Below are positions 44,368-53,747 of a stretch of 64,000 nt of DNA, in pieces (position 1 is the first letter of the stretch; each line of letters starts with the position of its first letter). The DNA is from an uncultured Clostridia bacterium (lineage in GTDB: Bacteria; Bacillota; Clostridia; TANB77; CAG-508), in contig CAKPKP010000008.1 in assembly GCA_934167495.1 (NCBI GenBank), forward strand, positions 5,230 through 69,229, written 5' to 3'. The notes below the pieces were generated by a model that ran no database searches, was not told the DNA's origin, and worked only from the letters and a program-made list of their open reading frames with translations. A program made the position numbers and the translations under genes.

Positions 44368-46146
44368 CTATTCTATAATTTCTCTTTCTGCATCTGAAGT
44401 TTCAATTTTTGCAATTAAATGATTGTCTCCTATAAACATTAAACTTTCTCCTCTTTTTAATGATTTTATTTCAATTTTTTCTTTTTCACATATATTTGTA
44501 TAATTGCTTAACAACATTATATTTTCTTCTTCTAAAGAAAAAAATGATTTAATACTTGAATTATTTAAAATACTTTTTCCATATGCACCATTTTCTAAAC
44601 TAAATAAATCTGATATATCTTGAGTTATTGCAACTGCACTACCTCCAAATTTTCTTATTGTTTTAAATATTTTATAAATAAAATTTGCAACATATTTATT
44701 TGAAGTTATACCTATTAATCTCCATATTTCATCTAAATATATAGCTTTATTTATACTTCTATCTTTTTTTATTTTATCCCAAAATAATTCAGTAAATATA
44801 TACATTCCATATTTTATATTTTCCTCACCAAGTTCATAAATATCTGCCACAATTAATTTATTTTCTAATTTTATATTTGTATAATTATTAAAATATTTTA
44901 AAGATCCTTTAATAAATGGTGTTAATTTTATTTTTAATATTTTTGTACTTTCATCCTCCGAAAGAATATTATATAAATCTTCTAATATTGGCATATCTTT
45001 GCTTTCTTTAAATATTGGTTTTATATTTATTTTTTCATCATCTTTTTTATATAAACTTTTATCATCAAATGTTATTCCTTTTTCTTTATAGCATAATATT
45101 ATTTTTTCTTCTAATATTGCTTTTTTTTCTTCATCTAATTCACCAAAAATTAAATTAAAAAAACCCATTAATTTTCCTATTTTTGTTGCTAAATATCCTT
45201 TTGCATCTTCTATACTTTCTTCTCTTATATCAAATATATTTATATATGTTGCTGTTGACGGACCAATTTTTATAATAGTTCCATTTAATTTTTTACACAT
45301 TTTTGAATATTCTCTTTCTGGATCTATTATGTATTGTTCTATTCCTAATAATCTATATCTTAAAACTAAAGTTTTTATATAAAAAGATTTTCCTGCACCA
45401 CTTGTCCCAAATACACACATATTAGCATTTTTATATTTTTCTTTATTATATCTGTCTACAAAAACTAAGGAATTATTATATATATTCTTTCCGATAAATA
45501 TTCCGGTTTCGTCAAACACTGTAGCTGAAATAAATGGATATGTTGCAAGTAACCCATCTGTTAATACATTTCTTTTACTTGCATTTTTTATATCTACACA
45601 ATTATCAATTGTTGGCATTGTTGCTTTTAATACTTGCTCCTGCCTAAAGTTTGCTCTTATTGTATGCATTCCGTTACTTTCTGTAATTCCTTCTATTTTG
45701 TTTGTAATGTATTCTAACTCATTAATTTTATTTGCAAATACAGTTATATAAATATATAAAAAATATAATTCCTGATTGTTTACTTGCATTTCCCTTCTTA
45801 TATACTTTGCGTCATTATACGTAAATGATGCAATATCTATATCTTCCCTATTTCTATTTACTTCTTTTAGTTCTACACCTACATTTCCAATATGATATGT
45901 TAAATCTTTTATTGCTTTATATGAATCCTGTTTTTCGTAATATATTGATATATTCATATTAATATTAGTATTTATTAAATTTTTTAATATTAAATCTGTA
46001 TATTCTCTATAATAATCTATAACAATTAAACTACAATAATACATATTATCTATTTCTACATATCTTGGATTCATTGAATTTATGTATGCTGGAGCTATTA
46101 AATCTTTTTCTAACATAGAACCTTCTATAAAATTTCTATTTTCCAA
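44368..46146 (-). CDS. VirB4/TraC-like ATPase
   Basis: The 592-residue protein carries the VirB4-type ATPase module. Walker A FGTSGAGKSFYIKTLVLRYR is near residue 244, followed by YIIDPEREYSKMC near 272, and Walker B AIYLDEIWRL is near 460. The AITQDISDLF motif and the C-terminal RGESLMFIGDN are typical. Its N-terminal third corresponds to the middle part of a full VirB4, while a separate gene (46492-47076) supplies a segment like the usual VirB4 N-terminal region, so the family protein appears split. VirB4 powers type IV secretion. No VirB6, coupling protein, relaxase or pilin gene is nearby. Confidence 0.8.
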   Translation of the reverse strand: MENRNFIEGSMLEKDLIAPAYINSMNPRYVEIDNMYYCSLIVIDYYREYTDLILKNLINTNINMNISIYYEKQDSYKAIKDLTYHIGNVGVELKEVNRNREDIDIASFTYNDAKYIRREMQVNNQELYFLYIYITVFANKINELEYITNKIEGITESNGMHTIRANFRQEQVLKATMPTIDNCVDIKNASKRNVLTDGLLATYPFISATVFDETGIFIGKNIYNNSLVFVDRYNKEKYKNANMCVFGTSGAGKSFYIKTLVLRYRLLGIEQYIIDPEREYSKMCKKLNGTIIKIGPSTATYINIFDIREESIEDAKGYLATKIGKLMGFFNLIFGELDEEKKAILEEKIILCYKEKGITFDDKSLYKKDDEKINIKPIFKESKDMPILEDLYNILSEDESTKILKIKLTPFIKGSLKYFNNYTNIKLENKLIVADIYELGEENIKYGMYIFTELFWDKIKKDRSINKAIYLDEIWRLIGITSNKYVANFIYKIFKTIRKFGGSAVAITQDISDLFSLENGAYGKSILNNSSIKSFFSLEEENIMLLSNYTNICEKEKIEIKSLKRGESLMFIGDNHLIAKIETSDAEREIIE

Positions 46147-46148
46147 AT

Positions 46149-46502
46149 TTACACCTCATTTTCGTTAAAATCTTCTATTGCCGTAAGAAAAATATTTATT
46201 CCGTCTTTTATTCCAGTTTTATAATATATTTCATTCTCACATTCATTCATTTCATTCTTTAAACACATCCAATCGTCTATTAAATTCATGTTTTGTTCAT
46301 CTTGTACATTTTTTTCTATTTGTTCATATAATATATATACTTGTTTTATTGTATTAAAATATTCTTTATTTTTGCTTATTTTTTCATCTATTAAATTCAA
46401 TCTTATTTCATACAATTTATTTAATATATCTTCTTTATCTGTTAAATTTTCATTATTTTTAAATATATTAATTAAAAATTTGAATTTTTCATTATTTAAC
46501 AA
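46149..46502 (-). CDS. Hypothetical small helical protein of the VirB4-like operon
   Basis: The 117-residue protein is highly charged and helical (KDEILNKLYEIRLNLIDE-type heptads), with no membrane segment. It overlaps the upstream gene's end by 11 bases and ends 2 bases before the VirB4-like gene starts, which implies cotranslation. I recognise no family. By position it may be a chaperone or adaptor of the VirB4-like ATPase. Confidence 0.55.
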   Translation of the reverse strand: MLNNEKFKFLINIFKNNENLTDKEDILNKLYEIRLNLIDEKISKNKEYFNTIKQVYILYEQIEKNVQDEQNMNLIDDWMCLKNEMNECENEIYYKTGIKDGINIFLTAIEDFNENEV

Positions 46503-47076
46503 TATTTTCTCCTTCCTGTTTCATAGTATTTTTTCTACAATTATAAAAAGAATTAAATATACTTTTTATTTCATCTTTATCATTTATATCAGATACATTA
46601 TTTCCACATCTTGATAAACACTCTTTTATTTTAAAATATTTTTCATTTAAAATATTATTTATTATATTTTCTTCAGTATTTTTTTCGTTTATATATTTTA
46701 TTAATATATAAAAATTTTTAGATGAAGATTTATTTTCATTATTTAAATTATTTATATATTCGATATAGTCTTGATATATTTTACTTATTTTTTTATTTTC
46801 TTCATTTTTTTGTTCTTCTTTTATTTTCATTATATGTTTTTTTAGATTTTCTTTTTTGCTTTGAATCAATATTTGAAAATCAAAATCGCATGTTTTTAGG
46901 TATAATTTATATGAATTTAGTATTGCTTCTTTTTCTAAATTTGATTTTAAATCATAATTAATTGGTGTTACTTTAATTATTTTAATATAATTGTTTTTAT
47001 AAATAAAAATACCATTATTTAGTATTTTTTCAAAAGGCAACCATTCTTGAGTTGTCTTTACTTTTTTTGGGTTCAA
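46492..47076 (-). CDS. TraC/VirB4 N-terminal-like protein
   Basis: The 194-residue protein begins MNPKKVKTTQEWLPFEKILN and has FIYKNNYIKIIKVTPINYDL and an LKTCDFDFQILIQSKKE motif. I match this, from memory, to the N-terminal domain found at the start of TraC/VirB4-type proteins of Gram-positive conjugative elements. Two cysteines occur in LSRCGNN and YNCRK. It is the first gene of a leftward operon with the small helical gene, the VirB4-like ATPase and the CpaE-like ATPase, all separated by overlaps or very short gaps. Confidence 0.6.
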   Translation of the reverse strand: MNPKKVKTTQEWLPFEKILNNGIFIYKNNYIKIIKVTPINYDLKSNLEKEAILNSYKLYLKTCDFDFQILIQSKKENLKKHIMKIKEEQKNEENKKISKIYQDYIEYINNLNNENKSSSKNFYILIKYINEKNTEENIINNILNEKYFKIKECLSRCGNNVSDINDKDEIKSIFNSFYNCRKNTMKQEGENIVK

Positions 47077-47237
47077 TTTTTCTCCTTCCTTTTTATAAAT
47101 ATTGGGATTTTTAATAAGAATTAAAATTATATTTATTTATATAATTTAAAAGAAATAAAATTTATTAGTTTTTATATTAGCATTTATTATTTGTTTTATC
47201 AAGTTTTTTCGTTCGACAAATTTTTACTTTTTATTTT

Positions 47238-47267
47238 TTGTATATATTTTTTAAATTTGAATATAAT
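47238..47267 (+). promoter_or_regulatory. Predicted promoter of the noncoding RNA candidate
   Basis: TTGTAT (47238-47243), an 18-base spacer and TATAAT (47262-47267) face rightward into a 400-base stretch without coding potential. Confidence 0.45.
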
Positions 47268-47274
47268 ATGATTA

Positions 47275-47685
47275 TAAGGTTCTTATTAATCGAACCAAGA
47301 ATAAAATTAGGTTAAATATATATTAGCTTAATTTTGTTTGGGCAAAGGTTTATTATAGCTTTTATAGGTTATAATAGGCCAGCGACATGGTTATCTAATT
47401 TGTATGCAAGCTATTATTATGATGGTTACATTATAGGTTAGATAGCTTAGTTAAGATTATTTGTATATCTAATACTAGTGGTTATTATTAGTCCATTAAT
47501 TTGGATGAATATAGTTACTTTTGGTGTATTTATAGTCGAGCAACTGATTAATACATGTGGTTTATAGCTTATTTGTGTAGTAATACTCATTAGGTTAAAA
47601 AACTATATATATTAGTCTTAGCAAAGACTAATATGAGCTTTATCGATAAGAGCTAGTAGAAAAATCTACTAGCTCTTAATTTTTA
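47275..47685 (+). ncRNA. Candidate structured noncoding RNA (about 400 nt)
   Basis: Between the VirB4-like operon and gyrB lies a stretch that is richer in G and C than its surroundings, has no open reading frame, and starts just after a promoter-like pair. It ends at a strong hairpin with a T run. It can form several helices: TCCATTAATTTGGA, a 9-base-pair hairpin at 47612-47633 (ATTAGTCTT with AAGACTAAT), and TTATCTAA with TTAGATAG over about 50 bases. The motif TATAGSTTA recurs at least three times. It lacks the hallmarks of RNase P RNA, tmRNA, SRP RNA or 6S RNA that I know. I cannot name it. Confidence 0.5.
47648..47683. terminator. Terminator shared by the RNA candidate and gyrB
   Basis: AAGAGCTAGTAG (47648-47659) pairs perfectly with CTACTAGCTCTT (47666-47677), followed on the plus strand by AATTTTT. 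It also sits just after the gyrB stop codon. Confidence 0.8.
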
Positions 47686-49596
47686 TATATCTAAATTCTT
47701 TACATATTTTGCATTTGCTTCTATAAATTCTTTTCTTGGAGCAACATCATCACCCATCAATATATTAAATATCTCATCTGCTTTCATTGCATCTTCAACA
47801 TTTACTTTTATTAATATTCTTGTTTCTGGATTCATTGTTGTATCCCATAACTGTTCTGGATTCATTTCACCTAAACCTTTATATCTTTGAATATTAACAT
47901 TATCTCTTCCCATTTCTTTTAGTTTTTCTTCCATTTCATCATCACTGTAGCAATAAACATCTTTGAAGCCTCTTTTTGATAATTTATATAATGGTGGTTG
48001 TGCTAAATATACATTTCCATTTTCAACTAAAGGTCTCATATATCTAAAGAAGAATGTTAAAAGTAATGTTCTTATATGTGCTCCGTCAACATCGGCATCA
48101 GCCATTATTATTACTTTTCCATATCTTATTTTTGTGATATCGAAATCTGCACCAATTCCTGCACCTACTGCTAATATTACTGGTTGTAATTTTTCATTAT
48201 TATATATCTTATCTGCTCTAGATTTTTCTACATTCAACATTTTTCCCCATAATGGTAAAATTGCTTGGAATTTTCTATCTCTTCCTTGTTTTGCACTTCC
48301 TCCAGCTGAGTCTCCCTCAACTATATATACTTCACATTTAGAAGCATCCTTTTCAGAACAATCTGCTAATTTACCTGGTAAAGTTGTTGATTCTAAGGCA
48401 TTTTTTCTTCTTACTAATTCTCTTGCTTTTCTTGCAGCTTCTCTTGCTCTAGCTGCACTTACACACTTCTCTAAAATTGCTTTCGCAACATTTGGATTTT
48501 CTTCTAAAAATGCAGATAAACTTTCATTTACCATACTTTGAACTATACCTGTTACTTCACTATTTCCTAATTTTGTTTTAGTTTGTCCTTCAAATTGAGG
48601 TTCTTTAACCTTTACTGAAATTACTGCTGTTATACCTTCTCTTATATCATCACCTAAAAGATTAGCATCCTTATCTTTTAATATGCCTTTACTTTTTGCA
48701 TAATCATTAAATACTTTTGTTAATGCTCTTTTGAAACCTTCTAAATGAGTTCCTCCTTCTATTGTATTAATGTTGTTAACAAATGTATATATATTTTCTG
48801 AATATGATGTAGTATATTGTATAGCTATTTCAACAGGATATTCCCCACCTTTTTCAATATATATAGGATGTTCATGTAATTTTTCCTTGTTTTTGTTTAA
48901 ATACTCTACAAATGAATTTAATCCACCTTCAAAACAAAACTCTGCTTTCTTTACATTTTCTTCTCTTTTATCTTCTATAGATATTTTTAATCCCTTTGTT
49001 AAAAATGCCATTTCTCTAAATCTATTTTCTAATACTTCGTATTCATACTCCAAAGTTTCAAAAATAGTTCCATCAGCTAAAAATCTAACTTTTGTACCTG
49101 TCTTGTCTGAATCTCCTAATCTTTCTAGACTTTTTACTGTTTTTCCTCTTTCAAATTTCATTTGAAAGATTCCACCATCTCTTTGAATTGTAACTTCAGT
49201 CCATTCAGATAAAGCATTAACTACAGATGAACCAACACCATGTAATCCTCCAGAAACTTTATATCCACTGTCTCCACCAAATTTTCCACCTGCATGTAAT
49301 ACTGTATAAACAGTTTCTGCTGCAGATAATCCAGTTTTAGGATGAATATCTACTGGTATCCCTCTACCATTATCCTCTACGCAAATAATATTTCCAGGTT
49401 CTATTGTAACTTTTATATCATCACAATATCCAGCTAAAGCTTCATCAACTGCATTATCAACTATTTCATATACTAAATGATGTAACCCTCTAACAGAAAC
49501 GCTTCCTATATACATTCCTGGTCTTTTTCTTACAGCCTCCAAACCTTCTAATACTTGAATTTGGTCTGCGTTATATGCGTGTTTAAACTTTTCCAT
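47683..49596 (-). CDS. gyrB: DNA gyrase subunit B
   Basis: The 637-residue protein is a complete GyrB. The ATPase site includes EIVDNAVDEALAGYCD and DNGRGIPVDIHPKTGLSAAE, then the GHKL loop SGGLHGVGSSVVNALS. The TOPRIM region follows with EGDSAGGSAKQGRDRKFQAI (about residue 425) and DADVDGAHIRTLLLTFFFR. C-terminal RYKGLGEMNPEQLWDTTMNP is standard. The start follows GGAGG. It is the last gene of the dnaN-recF-remB-gyrB run and ends at a terminator shared with the noncoding RNA candidate. Confidence 0.97.
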   Translation of the reverse strand: MEKFKHAYNADQIQVLEGLEAVRKRPGMYIGSVSVRGLHHLVYEIVDNAVDEALAGYCDDIKVTIEPGNIICVEDNGRGIPVDIHPKTGLSAAETVYTVLHAGGKFGGDSGYKVSGGLHGVGSSVVNALSEWTEVTIQRDGGIFQMKFERGKTVKSLERLGDSDKTGTKVRFLADGTIFETLEYEYEVLENRFREMAFLTKGLKISIEDKREENVKKAEFCFEGGLNSFVEYLNKNKEKLHEHPIYIEKGGEYPVEIAIQYTTSYSENIYTFVNNINTIEGGTHLEGFKRALTKVFNDYAKSKGILKDKDANLLGDDIREGITAVISVKVKEPQFEGQTKTKLGNSEVTGIVQSMVNESLSAFLEENPNVAKAILEKCVSAARAREAARKARELVRRKNALESTTLPGKLADCSEKDASKCEVYIVEGDSAGGSAKQGRDRKFQAILPLWGKMLNVEKSRADKIYNNEKLQPVILAVGAGIGADFDITKIRYGKVIIMADADVDGAHIRTLLLTFFFRYMRPLVENGNVYLAQPPLYKLSKRGFKDVYCYSDDEMEEKLKEMGRDNVNIQRYKGLGEMNPEQLWDTTMNPETRILIKVNVEDAMKADEIFNILMGDDVAPRKEFIEANAKYVKNLDI

Positions 49597-49610
49597 TTTT
49601 TCCTCCTTAA

Positions 49611-49865
49611 CTAATATAAAAAATTCTTTCGTTTTGCTATTGTTGTTGCACTTATATTTGATATATATGCTTTTATTTCTTTCTTTTCTTTGAAAAGTAT
49701 GAACGTTTTTTTACAATCATCAGAAATATCTATAATTTTATCATTTTTTAACATACTTTCATACATTATTCTATATTCACTTGTATTTTGTATAAACTCC
49801 AAATTAAATATTCCTAATATATTATTTGCATTTATAACAACATCTTTTCCTAAGTGTACATACAT
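49611..49865 (-). CDS. remB: RemB/DUF370 family regulator
   Basis: The 84-residue protein begins MYVHLGKDVVINANNILGIF, matching the DUF370 family of small DNA-binding regulators (RemA/RemB, YaaB). In Bacillus such proteins activate matrix genes. I start at the ATG at 49865, preceded by AAGAAGGA at about 10 bases; the open frame extends further but would overlap recF. The recF stop lies 7 bases upstream, so recF, remB and gyrB are almost certainly one transcript. Confidence 0.8.
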   Translation of the reverse strand: MYVHLGKDVVINANNILGIFNLEFIQNTSEYRIMYESMLKNDKIIDISDDCKKTFILFKEKKEIKAYISNISATTIAKRKNFLY

Positions 49866-49872
49866 ACAATCA

Positions 49873-50952
49873 CTATCCTTCTTTAGCAATTCCATTTTCT
49901 ATCTTATAAATTTTTTCAGAATTTATATCTATTTTATCTGTACAAGTTATAATTACCTGATTTTCTTTTATCCCTGTAAGTAAACTGTTTCTTCTGCCTT
50001 CATCTAATTCAGACATAAAATCATCTAATAGTAATATTGGTCTTTCACCTATTTCATCATATATTATCTCTAGCTCAGACATTTTTAAAGATAAAATAGC
50101 GGTTCTTTGCTGTCCTTGAGAGCCATATATACTTGTATTTTTGCCATCAATTAATATAGAAAAATCGTCTCTATGAATTCCAACACTTGTTATTCCTCTA
50201 TTAATATCTAGCTTTCTAGATTTCTTTAAATTTTCATAATATTTCTCTTTAGTGTCTGCATTTGATAAATATTTTATAGAAATTTCTTCAAATCCATTTT
50301 CTTTTCCACATTTTGTTATGTATTTGTGGATATCTTTTATTTTTTCATTAATTTTTTGTATATAATATTTCCTATATTCAAAAATTTTATTATCTAACTC
50401 TGATAATTTTTCATCCCATATATCTAATAATTCTTCTGGTTTGTTTTCAAATTTAATCTGCTTTAAGTATAAATTTCTCTGTTCTAAAACTTTTAAATAA
50501 TTACTAAGTAAATATAAATAGTTTGGTTTTATTCCACTAATCATTACATCTAAAAATTTTCTTCTTTTTTGAGGTCCATCCTTGATTATTTCTATATCAT
50601 CTGGTGTAAACATTACTATATTTACTTTTCCTATTATATCACTAATTTTCTTTTGTTTTATACCATTTATAAAAAAAGTTTTATTTTGATTAAGTTCTAG
50701 TTCTATAGTTCCTTCTCTATCTTCTTTTATATAATTTATTTCTACATGTGCATTTTCTTTTTCAAAATTTATAAGTTCTTTTTCTTTTTTTGCTCTATAA
50801 GATTTACCTAATGCACATAAAAAAATTGCTTCTAATATATTTGTTTTTCCTTGTGCATTATCTCCATAAATTATATTAATATTCCTTGAAAACTCTAATT
50901 CTTGTTCAATATAATTTCGAAAATTAATTAATTTAATTTTTTTTATGTACAT
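49873..50952 (-). CDS. recF: DNA replication and repair protein RecF
   Basis: The 359-residue protein is an SMC-like ATPase with the P-loop GDNAQGKTNILEAI (about residues 30-43), the signature YGSQGQQRTAILSLKMSE near 295 and Walker B LLLDDFMSELDEGRR near 320. RecF helps load RecA at single-strand gaps. It follows dnaN by 9 bases. The small S4-domain gene yaaA that usually sits between dnaN and recF in Bacillus is absent, and no reading frame for it is present in the gap. Confidence 0.95.
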   Translation of the reverse strand: MYIKKIKLINFRNYIEQELEFSRNINIIYGDNAQGKTNILEAIFLCALGKSYRAKKEKELINFEKENAHVEINYIKEDREGTIELELNQNKTFFINGIKQKKISDIIGKVNIVMFTPDDIEIIKDGPQKRRKFLDVMISGIKPNYLYLLSNYLKVLEQRNLYLKQIKFENKPEELLDIWDEKLSELDNKIFEYRKYYIQKINEKIKDIHKYITKCGKENGFEEISIKYLSNADTKEKYYENLKKSRKLDINRGITSVGIHRDDFSILIDGKNTSIYGSQGQQRTAILSLKMSELEIIYDEIGERPILLLDDFMSELDEGRRNSLLTGIKENQVIITCTDKIDINSEKIYKIENGIAKEG

Positions 50953-50961
50953 TTTTCCCTC

Positions 50962-52077
50962 TTATTCTTTCATTTTTATAGGTAATATCATATATATGTA
51001 ATCCCCATTTTCAACTGATTTTATTATACATGGTGATATACTTGTTCCAAATTCTATAGCAACTTCTTCATCATCAATTGCTTTTAAAGCATCTAGAAAA
51101 TATCTTGGATTAAATCCAGCCTCTAGATTTTTTCCTTCTGTTTCAACATATATTTCTTCTTTAGCATCTCCAGTTTGATTTGCACAAGAAATAACAACTT
51201 TTCCTATATCTATTGATATTTTTACAGGATATTTTTTTTCTTTTTCAATGCTTGCAGATGAAATTAAACTTATTCTTTCAAAGCAATCTTGAAGATTATT
51301 TTTATTAACTATTATTTTTGTTTCCCAACTACTAGGAATAGCATTTGAATATTTTAAAAATTCTCCATCTAATAATCTTGTAACAATTTTACAATTTTCC
51401 ATTTCAAATAAAGCTTGATTTTTAGATATTCCTATTTTTACAGTATCAAATGAATCTAATATAATTTTGTTAACTTCATTTAATGTTTTACCTGGAATTA
51501 CTGCATTAAAATCATTAGCTTTTACATTTAATACATTGCTTTTTATTGCTAATCTATATCCATCTACAGCAACTACATTTAATTTATTGTCTACAACCTC
51601 AAATAAACATCCTGTAAAAATTGGTCTATTTTCTTCTGTACTTACAGCAAATATTGTTTTTCTTATCATATTTTTTAAAACATTTTGCTCTATTTCTATA
51701 GAATTATCCACATTGATCTTTGGTAATTCAGGAAATTCATCTGGATTCATTGTTGCTAACTTATATAAAGAACCTTCACATTCTATAACTAATAAATTAT
51801 TTGAATTTATTGTTATTTTTATATCTGTATTAGGAAGTTTTCTTATGATTTCACTGAACATTGTTGCATTAACTACTGTATTTCCTTGTTCTTCTACTTT
51901 ACAATTAATAATGTACTCTATTCCTATTTCTAAATCATAAGATGTTAATTTTACTTCGTTATCATTTGTATTAATAAGTATTCCTTCTAATATAGGCATT
52001 GTTGTTTTTGAAGCAACACCATTAATAACAGAATTAATACCTTTTAGTAATTTTTCTTTTTCACAAATAAATTTCAT
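50962..52077 (-). CDS. dnaN: DNA polymerase III beta subunit (sliding clamp)
   Basis: The 371-residue protein has the three-domain clamp pattern, with MKFICEKEKLLKGINSVINGV at the N-terminus, TTMPILEGILI near 23, and the C-terminal RYFLDALKAIDDEEVAIEFG and YMILPIKMKE, which form the ring interface and peptide-binding pocket. It tethers the replicase to DNA. It lies 320 bases downstream of dnaA; the intergenic stretch contains DnaA-box-like sites. AAAGGAG precedes the ATG. Confidence 0.96.
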   Translation of the reverse strand: MKFICEKEKLLKGINSVINGVASKTTMPILEGILINTNDNEVKLTSYDLEIGIEYIINCKVEEQGNTVVNATMFSEIIRKLPNTDIKITINSNNLLVIECEGSLYKLATMNPDEFPELPKINVDNSIEIEQNVLKNMIRKTIFAVSTEENRPIFTGCLFEVVDNKLNVVAVDGYRLAIKSNVLNVKANDFNAVIPGKTLNEVNKIILDSFDTVKIGISKNQALFEMENCKIVTRLLDGEFLKYSNAIPSSWETKIIVNKNNLQDCFERISLISSASIEKEKKYPVKISIDIGKVVISCANQTGDAKEEIYVETEGKNLEAGFNPRYFLDALKAIDDEEVAIEFGTSISPCIIKSVENGDYIYMILPIKMKE

Positions 52078-52397
52078 TTTTTTGCTCCTTTTTATAATAA
52101 TATAATATTTATAGTAGTATTAGTATTAGGTACTGTGGATTGTGTGGAAAAGTATTCTAAATATGTAATTCCCTAGAAAAAATTGTTGTTGATAAGTATG
52201 TGTATAAATCTATATTTTTTCCACAGTACTAAAAATCTTTTGTGAATTATTTATATATTAACATGTTATATACACACAATTAACAGTGTACATGTTGATA
52301 TCGTATGTAGCCGTTCCGTAAGAATTAATTTAATATGTTTTTTAAAATTTTTGTTTTATAAAACATTGTTTTTAAAAAAATCTATTTTTTGTTTTAA
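52078..52397. other. Origin region I: dnaA-dnaN spacer with DnaA-box-like sites
   Basis: The 320-base spacer holds several one-mismatch DnaA boxes: TGTGGAAAA (52143-52151), TGTGTATAA (52199-52207), TTTTCCACA (52217-52225), with TGTGGATTG just before (52134-52142). A very A+T-rich tract (52320-52397) could be the unwinding element. Spacer and box density fit the Firmicutes origin layout. Confidence 0.65.
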
Positions 52398-53747
52398 CTA
52401 TCCGTTTTTTTGTTCTGTCAATATTGTTTTCACACTATCCACAATTAACTTTGTATTTGAATTTGGATTATCTTTTATTTCTTTTTCGATTTTTTTAACA
52501 GCATGCATAACTGTTGTATGATCTCTTTTTCCAAAATCTTCTCCTATTTTTGGCAAAGACATCTGCCCTATTGTTCTGCAAAGATACATTGCGATTTGTC
52601 TAGGGTATGTTATATCATTAGAACGCTTAGCTGCAATTAAGTCTTTTTTATCTATATTAAAATATCTTGCAACAGTTTCTTGTATATAATCAGAAGAAAT
52701 AACTTTTTCTTTTTGCATAGCAATGTCATTTATAGCTTTTTCTGCCATTTCAATTGTTATAGGACTATGAGTTAATGAAGCATACGCAACTATTTTATTT
52801 AAAGCTCCTTCTAACTCTCTAATATTTGAGTCTATTTTTGTTGCAATTGTAGATAAAATATAATCATCTATTAATATATTTTCAGAGCTTACTTTTTTTC
52901 TTAAAATTGCAAGACGTGTTTCGTAATCTGGCATTGATATGTCAGCAATTAGTCCCCATTCAAAACGAGATTTTAATCTTTCTTCTAATAAAGGAATATC
53001 TCTAGGTGGTCTATCACTAGATAAAATAATTTGTTTTCCTTTTTCATGTAAAGTATTAAATGTGTGGAAAAACTCTTCTTGAGCAGTAGCTTTTCCTGCA
53101 ATAAATTGAATATCATCAATTAAAAGTACATCAATTGTACGATATTTATTTCTAAAAAGTTCATTTTTAAAATTTGAATCTTTTATAGCATTAATAAGTT
53201 CATTTGTAAAATTTTCTGATGTTACGTAAAGTATTTTTGTATTAGGATTATTCCTTATAATCTCATTTCCTATAGCATGCATTAAATGTGTTTTACCTAA
53301 TCCAACTTTTCCATATATAAAAAGAGGATTATATGATATAGAAGGAGCTTCGGCTACAGCAAGAGCGGCAGCTTGAGCAAATCTATTGTTATTCCCAACA
53401 ACAAAAGACTCAAAAGTATATTTAGGATTTAAAAAAGTACTATTATAATTTTCGATATTAGTAATATTATTTGTTTCAGCAGGTTTTGGTGCCATTGTAC
53501 TTTTATCTGATATTGTAACAGTACAAGTTTTGTTTGTAAGAAAATTAAATGTGTTAACAATTAAATCATAAAACCTAGATTCTACAGCATCTTTTTGGAT
53601 ACTAGATGTTGCTAAAAGTACTATATTACTATTTTCAAAACTATCTATTTCTAGACTTTTAATCCATGTGGTATAGGAAATGTTAGTCATTTCGTTTTTT
53701 AAAAGTTCTTTTGCTTGTTCTAAAAGTTCATGTTTGTCAGCATACAT
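52398..53747 (-). CDS. dnaA: Chromosomal replication initiator protein DnaA
   Basis: The 449-residue protein has an N-terminal oligomerisation domain, the AAA+ Walker A GKVGLGKTHLMHAIG near residue 147, Walker B VLLIDDIQFIAGK near 210, sensor regions, and the C-terminal DNA-binding signature DFGKRDHTTVMHAVKK near 415. I start at the ATG at 53747 (MYADKHELLEQ); the frame is open four codons earlier, but that ATG abuts AGGAAGG and so cannot use it. DnaA binds its boxes in the flanking spacers and opens the origin. Confidence 0.95.
   Translation of the reverse strand: MYADKHELLEQAKELLKNEMTNISYTTWIKSLEIDSFENSNIVLLATSSIQKDAVESRFYDLIVNTFNFLTNKTCTVTISDKSTMAPKPAETNNITNIENYNSTFLNPKYTFESFVVGNNNRFAQAAALAVAEAPSISYNPLFIYGKVGLGKTHLMHAIGNEIIRNNPNTKILYVTSENFTNELINAIKDSNFKNELFRNKYRTIDVLLIDDIQFIAGKATAQEEFFHTFNTLHEKGKQIILSSDRPPRDIPLLEERLKSRFEWGLIADISMPDYETRLAILRKKVSSENILIDDYILSTIATKIDSNIRELEGALNKIVAYASLTHSPITIEMAEKAINDIAMQKEKVISSDYIQETVARYFNIDKKDLIAAKRSNDITYPRQIAMYLCRTIGQMSLPKIGEDFGKRDHTTVMHAVKKIEKEIKDNPNSNTKLIVDSVKTILTEQKNG

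Noticed and set aside
47275..47685. RNase P RNA, tmRNA, SRP RNA or 6S RNA
   Set aside because: None of the hallmark sequences that I know for these are present; kept only as an unnamed RNA candidate.
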